Assembly (NCBI GenBank): GCA_039583875.1
Contig: CM077149.1
Coordinates: 19,791,194-19,855,193 of the forward strand
DNA: 64,000 bases
Direction of reading: 5' to 3'
Source of the DNA: Platanthera guangdongensis
Taxonomy: Eukaryota; Streptophyta; Magnoliopsida; Asparagales; Orchidaceae
The position numbers and the translations under genes were made by a program. The stretch's first letter is position 1. Each line of letters opens with the position of its first letter. Below the pieces are notes generated by a model that had not been told where the DNA came from, ran no database searches, and worked only from the letters and a program-made list of their open reading frames with translations. Of the stretch, positions 56,185 to 64,000 are shown piece by piece.

Positions 56185-57152
56185 GGAATTCTACAAGAAT
56201 TTATGCAGAATAAAATCAGTAACAAATTTCAAATACAATTTATTTTAATTTGGACTTCAATTAAAATACTCCCACTATTTTATTCGAAATGATAGCCCTC
56301 ACTAACAATTCGGAGAGTTCATGCGAGCTACTCTCTTAGTGGACAAGATCCGTATTTCACCAACACTATGAGTCCGCTTTGGCGTTCCTCTCACGATGCG
56401 GTTATTTAGGTAGGCAACGCTTGCCAATTGCATCCTCATGCAATTCTTGTATGGTTGGTGAATAACTCCTTATTCGCATCCATCATATGGTGCATGCCAA
56501 CCCTATGCCTCTAGGCACTCAACCTTTGAGGTCACCTAGTTAAGATGGACCCGATGTCGACAGTGGGATATCACAATTATCCGCTCGCACCCTTACCAAG
56601 ATAGATTAATGCACCTTGCTTTGGCAAGCCCACACTTCATCGATCGAGGCAGGAAGAGTGTCATCCATCGGAAGGCATCCGAACACTTAATATTTGATGA
56701 AGGGATTTTCAATTATAGGTTAACAATTAACCATGATCAACATTTGATCAATGTGCACATCCAAAGAAAAACAAAATTTCTAAAACCACATGCATCCCTT
56801 ATGTGCACATCCTGACACCATCAACATTTGATAGAAGGAAGGGCTAAATCTGAACATCCGGAAACTTCCAAATCCTCAGATTTACATGCATTGGACAAAG
56901 GCAAAGACAACTCAACTTAAAGCAGTAGACAAGCTCATCTCTCTATGTTGGATTCAAAATCCAAAACATACTCAAGGGACGGTTACTGCTAAGGAGACAA
57001 CAATTTCTAACACTTAGAAATTCCCACGAAATCCCAGACGTTCTTGGAGGAGACCAAGACTAAATCTAGACATTTAGAACACTTCTAAATCCCTAGGTTT
57101 ACACGCACTGGAATAACAAACTTCCAAAACAACGATCATGGCCGCAACCTGC
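56185..57152 (-). other. 5' leader of young copia
   Basis: 968 nt between primer-binding site and gag ATG, without a supported ORF. Confidence 0.7.
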
Positions 57153-57163
57153 CTCTGATACCA
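57153..57163 (-). other. Primer-binding site (initiator Met-tRNA)
   Basis: TGGTATCAGAG on the minus strand, one base inside the LTR end CCCCAACA. Confidence 0.93.
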
Positions 57164-57164
57164 C

Positions 57165-58289
57165 TGTTGGGGTTTCTCTTAGGGGTGGCACAACACTTGT
57201 GCACGCAGCGGAAGAATAAACATCAAGAAAAACCCAAAGAGATGTGGATCGGGCCATGACTGTTGAATTAAGAAGTTTACAAAACTAGGCAAAAATTACC
57301 TCGGTGGCGTTGAGTCACAACTCAACGGAGATGCTCCAAACTTTGATTTCTGCTGGTGGCAAGTTCTACGTGGAATAGTATCCACGTTTCTGCAGAAGTC
57401 CACATGAGCGGGAGAACACCGGGCTTTCCGTCACACGGAAGATCGGGATGGAGAAGACCGCACCTCTGCTATTCCACGGACTGCTAGGTCCGCGTCAGGA
57501 AGAGCAGCACCAGCGACGGTCGCCGGAGAAGAGGAGGTCAGTGGAGCGATCACGGCGGCGGCGGAACGCTTCCGTCGGCGGCGGGATACGGGATCGGGGA
57601 AACGATCGCGGAACAGCTTCCGTCAAAATCGATTTGATCGGCAGTAAAAGCATACACCCCCGAAAACCCTAAGTGTCCTATTTATACCAAAGGTATAAAT
57701 AAACCCAGGAAAATCGCTATCCGCAGACCACCCCGAAATAGGGTTCAGAATCGGCGAGTATCAATCGGCGAGACTCGGCGAGAATCGGCGAGAATCGATC
57801 AGCGAGCATCACCATGGATCGGCGAGAATCAGAGTACAATACTCGACGATTCTCGCCGATCGTCGAGCATCACTGGATGATACACGTCGAATCTCGTCGA
57901 CCGTCGAGCCGCGGTCGACGATACTTGTCGAAGTCGTCGATCGTCGAGAATCAACATATTGATTCTCGACGATTCTCGTCGATCGGCGAGAATCAAAGAG
58001 ACGATTCTCGCCGATCGGCGGGAATCAGAAAGACAATTATCGACGAATGCCATCGACCCTCGGACGACAATCTAACCAGCCTCCAAGGCAACATTTGCCC
58101 AACCCGACGATCCTTTTAAGGCAACACTTTGCCTACAACCCTATTCAGGTCGGTGATTGGTAACCTTTACCAACACAGTCAATCAACCAACTTCTCCACA
58201 TCTCTTATGTGCGACCCTGCAGGCTCATATCGCGTTGGCAGTGAGATTACATGTTTGATCACTTCCAGATCATCATGGTAACTCCAACA
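57165..58289 (-). repeat. 5' LTR of young copia
   Basis: TGTTGGGGTTTCTC to CTCCAACA, 1125 bp. TATA at 57677-57686 (minus). Motif cluster at 57749-58060 with the same 13-bp stem (57942-57954 with 57959-57971). Confidence 0.95.
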
Positions 58290-58294
58290 GAAAA
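58290..58294. other. Target site duplication, right copy (GAAAA)
   Basis: Matches 50139-50143. Confidence 0.88.
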
Positions 58295-59570
58295 ATGCTA
58301 GGGTAACAATTTTCTACTTGAGCATGTGAAGCTCTTATTGTTTTTGCATTGGAAGCCCGCACTCGCGAGTTTGCAGTGAGTTGAGGCGTTCCTTCGGGTA
58401 GACATGAATAGTCCCTGTTTTGTACATATAGAGTCCATAATCAAGAATGGATATAGGCATGATGTGTGAAGCCTACCCGGACAAGTTGGTCTGGATCGAT
58501 GTTGATGCATTGCATAAGTGGTCGGAGAAGACTCCGTGCGAATGTTTGTTTTTCGGGTTTTCTACGAGGTAGATTGCATCAGGGAGCCTTGGGGATTAAC
58601 TCCAAGGTGCACCCAGAAAACTGGGCAGATGTGTGATTCTGCCAACATGGTGGCCCAGGAGCCAACTTGAACATAACTGGGTTATTTGAAGTGTGTAACC
58701 GAAACGGGACTCGGGAGAAGTTTGACCCGTGCATATGGCTTAAATTGCCGTTGTGATGTGAGCACGGGTTGGGCGGAACCGTACACATTCTATGTCGTTC
58801 GGTGGGAGCTGTTGGCATAGATGAGGGTCTTCGGCCGTATATGGCTTAAATTGAGGTGACCCATGCCGGGAAGACAAAATGCTCACGAGATTTGGCCATC
58901 CTTGTGGTGGTGGTGGTGAGATCGAGATGTCTATGGCTTAAACTGATGTGACATTGACCGGTTCATCGAGAATGTGCCCTGAGTGCATGGGGTGTGTGGT
59001 CGTGACTGTCTACGCCTGTGTTGTTGTGTGATTACACTATAATGCTGGATTATGCTAATAAAGTGCAGGGAAGAATCATCGCCACCCAGAGCTGGGGGAG
59101 GGATCGTTATAATTTGGCCAGCATAGCTGACCGTTGCATTTGTTTGCAACCGTGCGATGGATTGTTGCGTGCAGGTGCTGCGGAGCCGAGTGCTAAATAG
59201 CGGGCCAAAGCCCAAGTTGCTGAGCCGGCCCTCGAAGGCCTAATTTTCAGTGTTTTCTGTTATTCATGCCGCCTGCATGCCGAGGTTTGGAAAACATTGG
59301 TATTCAAGCAAACTATTGTAAGGCCTTAAGGTCAGTACTTGTGTATATGTATGTTCATTCTCGTTGGCTTTGTAGTGAACGTTCATGCTAGTAGCAGGGT
59401 TCTTTTATGTGCAACTATTAAAATTTCTTCCGCTATAATGACTCTGTGTAGGACATTATATTAGTTGGATGGTTTCCATTGAGTAACCACCCGGTCTATC
59501 TGTGGTATATGGCGTCGGGCCCGGGCCGTACCTACTGCTATATGTTATGCAACGGATAGGGGGTGTTACA
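58295..59570 (+). repeat. 5' LTR of gypsy element, part 2
   Basis: Continues from 50143 and ends GGGGGTGTTACA, giving an original LTR of about 2.2 kb. ATGGCTTAAATTG-type phrases recur near 58736, 58849 and 58932, a weak internal repeat. No coding region supported. Confidence 0.8.
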
Positions 59571-59584
59571 ATTTAGTATCAGAC
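59571..59584 (+). other. Degenerate primer-binding site
   Basis: ATTTAGTATCAGAC follows the LTR end. One G to A change in the usual TGGTATCAG core, which would weaken tRNA pairing. Confidence 0.7.
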
Positions 59585-59839
59585 TCCTAGTTTCGGTCAG
59601 GCTTAAACTGAATTTGTGGACGAATTCTTTTTAAGCGGTGGTGAGCACATGTGTGTGCGTCATCGTTATAACAGCAAAAGAACCCATGAATGTCCACTTA
59701 GGAATGAAAATACACGTGTTTGAGGAACCTGTGTGTTCCTATAATTGCTTTTTGCAATTTTGTATGGTCGCTTAACGGTGTTTTGTACAACTATAAGTGA
59801 CCAGAAGCGGTGCTGGGCCGTCAAAATGCCGAGTTTTTG

Positions 59840-60943
59840 AGGCTAGTAGTGCACCAAATGATGCTCCTGCAACACCTCCATCGGCTGAGACCATATGATT
59901 GGTGGCCGAAGTAGTGTTTGCCATGATCAATGCATAGCCTGCAAGGCATATGCAGCATCCCGCCCCTACGATGGAGCAGGTACCTCTTTAAGAGGCTGAG
60001 CCGAGAAGAGTGGAGCAAGTAGTAGTGGAGCCTTTGGTTCCAAGGCGAGCAACTAAAAGGCAGCTCAAACACGTTATGAGCTTTAATCCTCCCGTGTTCT
60101 CGGGGTTGTGAACCCCATCGCAAGCTGAATATTAGCTCTCCCGAGTGAAGAGAGTCCTGACAACTACTGAAATGGAGGAGTGGCAGATGACCACTATAGC
60201 TACGTTCCTTCTGGACGGTGATGCTAGGTTGTGGTAGGAAGGCTTGGAGCTACATCACTTGAGGGGTAAGCAAATTACGGACATCTCAATGGAGGAGTTC
60301 TCGAGACTGTTCTTTGCTAGGAACCTCCCTTCGGCAAAGAGGATAGCTTTGGAGAATGAGTTCCAGATGTTGGTACAAGGAGAGAGTAACGTGGATGAGT
60401 ATCTCTATGAGTTTACCTGATTAGGTCGGTACACTAGCTCCACCATCGCGGACGAGGAGCGCAAGACAAACCAATTCTATGAAGGTTTGAGAGATGACTT
60501 GAGGCTACTACTCTCGGGTCCTATGACGCAGGGCTTCTTGACCCTGGTCAACATGGCCCGGTCTTCGGAGAAGGACATGAAGAATGTTCAAGCGAATAAA
60601 AGCTTTGGTGATAAGAAGTCAGAGTTCAAGGTGCCGACTACCTCAAAGTCTGGGTACCGTAAGTTCTTTAAGAAGGCTATGACTTCGGGTCCAGCTCCTT
60701 CTTCCGGTGCTTCTGGGGCGACTACGGGTCGGACCCCGGGTGCATGTTTTACTTGTGGAAAGCCGGGGCACTTTTCCCGTGACTGCTGGAGCAGACGTCC
60801 CAAGTCCTAAAGGAAGCCAGGAACAACTTATGAAGAAAATGGCAAGGCGGTGGAGTCAACCGCATCCCATTATGCTCCGGCTCAATCGAGGGTTTATAAT
60901 CTTGGCCAACAGGAGGTCATTAAACAAGCGGATGTGGTGACAG
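59840..60943 (+). pseudogene. gag: Gypsy gag with zinc knuckle
   Basis: The frame carries several stops before 60487 (among them TAG at about 60132 and TGA at about 60418) and TAA at 60808. Recognisable parts: WQMTTIATFLLDGDARLW near 60183, MEEFSRLFFARNLPSAKRIA near 60292, DEYLYEF near 60394, DEERKTNQFYEGLRDDLRLL near 60451, and a CX2CX4HX4C knuckle (CFTCGKPGHFSRDC near 60747). After the knuckle a Gln/Val-rich linker ends in a Val-Thr-Gly stretch at the donor-like site 60944. Gag forms the particle. Most stops are one transition away from CGA, CAG or TGG. Confidence 0.88.
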
Positions 60944-61018
60944 GTACGATTTAAATTTATAGCAAATTAAATTTTAAATACTTCTTATGCGTGTATTACC
61001 TTACCACTGCTGGTTTAG
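60944..61018 (+). other. Intron-like segment between gag and protease
   Basis: Starts GTACGATTTAAATT after ACAG and ends CTGGTTTAG before GA. 75 nt, much richer in A+T than the coding sequence around it, with TTACCAC as a possible branch region. Removal splits a Gly codon in phase 1 and leaves a smooth transition from the gag tail into the protease; retention gives a TAA near 60952. The segment length is a multiple of three. Same place and phase as 29213-29309. Confidence 0.6.
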
Positions 61019-64000
61019 GATTTGTTTTGATTTGTGATAATCCGGCGAGAGCACTCTTTGATACGGGAGCTTCGCACTCCTTTCTGTCCAAAGAATTCAT
61101 ATCACGCATCGGGGTACCTTCTTCGGTGGCAAAGGACAAACTGGATGTGTTGTTGCCCAATGGGTGTTCGATGTGTGCGGATAGAATATGTGGCATTAAG
61201 ATTCGTATCGGGAGTCAGGAGTTCCATTTGCTAGCATAGTTACTGCCGCTGGTGGAGTTCGATGTGATATTCGGCATGGACTAGCTCTCGGAGCAGCAAG
61301 CTTATATTGATTGCGGTTGCAAGGAAGTCAAGTTGGGAACAGGTCGTGAGATAACTTTTACAGGCTTAAAAGGGTCGAGCAAGACATTGATGTCTTCTCT
61401 TCAGGTGGTGAAGTCGGTTCGTGCTGGAGCAGAGCTGTTCTTTACACTAGTGGAGGTTGCAAAGCCTAAGCCTTCATTGGATAGTATTTCAGTGGTAGTT
61501 GAGTACCCTGATGTGTTCCCTACCGATCTTCCTGGAGCCCCACCTCAACGGGAGATAGATTTCACGATTGAGGTAGCGCTAGGTGCGAAACCTATGTCAT
61601 GCTCTCCGTATCAGCTAGCGCCTAAGGAGATGGCGGAGCTGAAAGTTTGACTGCAAGAGTTGTTGGAGCAAGGGTATGTGCGTCCAAGTTCGTCGCCTTA
61701 GAGCGCACCGGTCCTCTTTGTTAAGAAGAAGGACGGGAGCTTGAGACTCTGTACTGATTATCGGGAGTTGAACAAGCTAACAGAAAAGAACAAGTATCCG
61801 ATCCCGAGGATTGATGATCTATTTGATCAGTTAGTCGGGTTGACGGTGTACTCAAAGTTGGATATTAAGTCCGATTACTATCAGCTGAGAATAAGGGAGA
61901 GTGATATCCCTAAGACAGCGTTCAGTATGAGATACGGGTATTACGAGTTTAAGGTCATGTCGTTTGGGCTGACAAATGCACCGTTAGTGTTCATGGATTT
62001 GATGAACAGGACTTTCAGGGAGTACTTGGACAATTTTGTGATCGTCTTCATCGACGATATTTTGGTGTACTCGCAGAGTGAGGAAGATCACTTCAGGCAT
62101 CTTCACTTGGTTTTAGAGACGCTGAGGAGGAATCAATTGTACGCCAAGTTCTCGAAATGCGAGTTTGTTTGTCCTCAGTGGCATTCCTCGGTCATATAGT
62201 GAGTGGAGAGGGGATTGCGGTGGATCCGGCGAAGATTGTTGCGATACGAGAGTGGCATGTGCTTGCTACGGTAGCGGAAGTCAGGAGTTTTCTCGGGCTT
62301 ACCGGCTATTACAGGCGCTTCATGGAGAACTTCTCGTGGATAGCATTACCTTTCATTACTTTGACGAGGAATGAGCAGAAGTTCGTTTGGACGCCGGAGT
62401 GTGCGCGAGCTTTTGAGGAGTTGAAGTGTCGGTTGACCACGGCGCCTGTGTTGAGTTCTCCGAGTGGGACCGAAGGCTTTGAAATCTATAGCAATGCTTC
62501 GGGCAGTGGCTTGGGTTGTGTGCTACTGTAGCACGGAAGCGTTATAGCGTATGGCTCGAGACAGCTGAAAGTGCACGAGAGGAATTATTCGGTCCATGAC
62601 TTGGAGTTAGCGGCCGTGATTTTTGCCTTAAAGCTGTGGAGGCACTACTTGTATGGAGTAAGGGTTGATATCTATACCGACCATAAGAGCCTAAAATATT
62701 TGTTGGATCAGAAAGATCTGAACATGCGGCAGCGTAGATGGATGGAGTTTCTGAGGGACTATATGTTCAAGATCCACTACGTGTCTGGTAAAGGCAATAC
62801 GGTTGCGAACGCGTTGAGTCGCTGGGCCCCAGCTCAAGCTAATTGGCTATCGGTCCATGACGAGCGGTTGGTTCGGGAGTTGGAGGCGTTGGAGATCTCT
62901 TGCGTAGACAAGCAGTCGAGTGCTGAAGCGCTATTGCACTGGACGAAAGTTCAGTATGACCTGGCTGATCGGATTCGGCGGGCTTTGGATGTGGATAGCA
63001 GCATGAAGCAGCTCATGGTTGAGTCTCTGGAAGGGTCAAATTCCCAATTCATTGTTGAGGATGGATTGCTTTGGAAAGATGGTCGTCTGTGTGTCCCGAG
63101 TGTGGGCAATTTGCGGGTGGAGTTATTGTACGAGGTGCATCATACCAAGTACTCGATTCACCCGAGGAGCATGAAGATGTACCGCGATGTGAAGAAATTA
63201 TTCTGGTGGCCAAGACTGAAGAAGATGTGGCACTGTACGTGGCGATGTGTCAAACATGCGCCTTGGTGAAGGCGGAATGCCAAAAGCCGGGAGGATTCTT
63301 GAAGTCCTAGCCTATTCCAGAATGAAAGTTTGACGACATTACCATGGACTTTGTGCATGGGTTGCCAAGGTCGCAAAAGGTGAGCGACGCCATTTGGGTG
63401 GTCGTAGATCGTCTAACGAAGGTGTCGCACTTCATTCCGCATATGAAGGATGATCCGGTTGAGAAATTGGCAAAGTTGTATGTGGACAATATTGTACGGC
63501 TTCATGGTGTTCCATGCATCATCGTGAGTGACCGAGATGGGCGGTTCACGTCCAATGATTGGAGGCTGGTACAGCAGATGTTGGGTACAAAGCTGAGTTC
63601 AGCACAGCCTTTCATCTGCAGACGAATGGGCAGACCGAGAGTGTCAATAGGATAATGGAAGACATGCTTCGCATGTGCGTCCTAGATTTTGGAAAGCAGT
63701 GGGAGGACCACCTATACTTGGTGGAGTTCGCGTACAACAATAGCTACCAAGCAAGCATACAAATGGCGCCCTTCGAAGCCCTTTATGGTAGAAGATGTCG
63801 CACGCCGTTGTCTTGGTCGGAAACGGGTGAGTCAAAGTTGTACAAGCTACAAGAGGTGGAAGATGCTACTTCATTGGTTCGAACGATTCAGGAAAGGTTG
63901 CTAATCGCTCAAGACCGCCAGGCTAAGTACTATAATGCCAAGCACAGGAACGTGGAGTTCGATGTTGGTGACTAGGTGTACTTGAAGATCAAGCCGTTCA
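61019..64000 (+). pseudogene. pol: Gypsy pol: protease, RT, RNase H, integrase (runs off window)
   Basis: In order: protease (ALFDTGASHSFLS near 61050), RT ([18 protein letters not shown] near 61729, FIDDILVYS near 62050), a frameshift near 62165, the [14 protein letters not shown] region, RNase H (in [15 protein letters not shown] the usual D of YTDAS is N), linker, zinc-binding region with [17 protein letters not shown] and, after a frameshift near 63226, [10 protein letters not shown]. The integrase core has D ([11 protein letters not shown]), D (SDRDGRFTS) and, after a frameshift near 63590, E (GQTESVNR). Stops at 61237, about 61282, 61648, about 61698, 62529, about 63308, about 63322 and 63973. 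Non-functional. The C-terminal part lies outside the window. Confidence 0.93.

Larger units (their letters stand above)
50144..58289 (-). mobile_element. Young, nearly intact Ty1/copia element
   Basis: 8146 bp. LTRs of 1116 and 1125 bp differ, by my reading, at roughly a dozen bases plus one 12-bp indel and a 1-bp indel. Primer-binding site, single gag-pol frame, polypurine tract and GAAAA duplications are all present. It is the youngest insertion recognisable here and sits inside the gypsy 5' LTR. Confidence 0.96.
49219..64000 (+). mobile_element. Gypsy chromovirus-like element (+), 3'-truncated by window edge
   Basis: 5' LTR (split), degenerate primer-binding site, gag, intron-like segment, protease, RT, RNase H and integrase in standard order. 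The right LTR lies outside. Many stops and at least three frameshifts. The 5' LTR carries the nested copia 50144-58289. Confidence 0.9.

Overview
This window is a gene-poor, retrotransposon-packed piece of a plant nuclear genome. I found no convincing host gene, tRNA gene or intact rRNA gene. Nearly all recognisable sequence belongs to nested Ty1/copia and Ty3/gypsy LTR retrotransposons. The plant assignment rests on TGGTATCAGAG primer-binding sites (complementary to initiator Met-tRNA), copia elements with a third ORF after pol, Tat-type gypsy relics and chromovirus-like gypsy elements with very long LTRs. The exact species cannot be told from the sequence.

Layout. 1-7629: 5'-truncated copia element (+) with gag end, pol and a long third ORF, then polypurine tract and LTR start. 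7630-10150: non-coding, with two diverged tandem copies of a 0.75 kb segment. 10150-15450: decayed Tat-like gypsy element (+). 15594-18639: gypsy fragment (-), split by a solo copia LTR at 15946-17766. 18640-35379: internally deleted, non-autonomous copia element (-) whose 5' LTR was split by a complete gypsy chromovirus (22384-33974, -, TSD ATTCC). 35380-35778: leftover sequence containing a 5S-rRNA-derived promoter segment. 35779-43229: chimeric gypsy remains. 43260-44756: Tat-like protease/RT relic (+). 44757-49218: copia third-ORF fragment (-) with its LTR. 49219-64000: gypsy chromovirus-like element (+) running off the right edge. Its 5' LTR is split by a young, nearly intact copia element (50144-58289, -, TSD GAAAA).

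How the parts work together. Each element is, or was, a self-copying unit: LTR promoter, primer-binding site, gag (particle), protease, integrase, RT and RNase H, then a polypurine tract. Most are dead through stops and frameshifts. The best preserved is the copia element at 50144-58289, whose 1320-codon gag-pol frame is broken by one amber codon.

Most notable observations. (1) Two different gypsy elements carry a short, AT-rich, intron-like segment at the same place and phase, between the gag tail and the protease; removal would connect the frames, while retention ends translation after gag. (2) Several unrelated LTR families have arrays of short CG-rich palindromic motifs just upstream of the TATA box, and the same kind of array sits before a TATA box and a splice acceptor in front of the third ORF of the first copia element. 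(3) Two very divergent third ORFs appear to share one domain architecture. (4) A 5S rRNA-derived pol III promoter segment is present. All of these are readings of sequence without alignments or transcript data.
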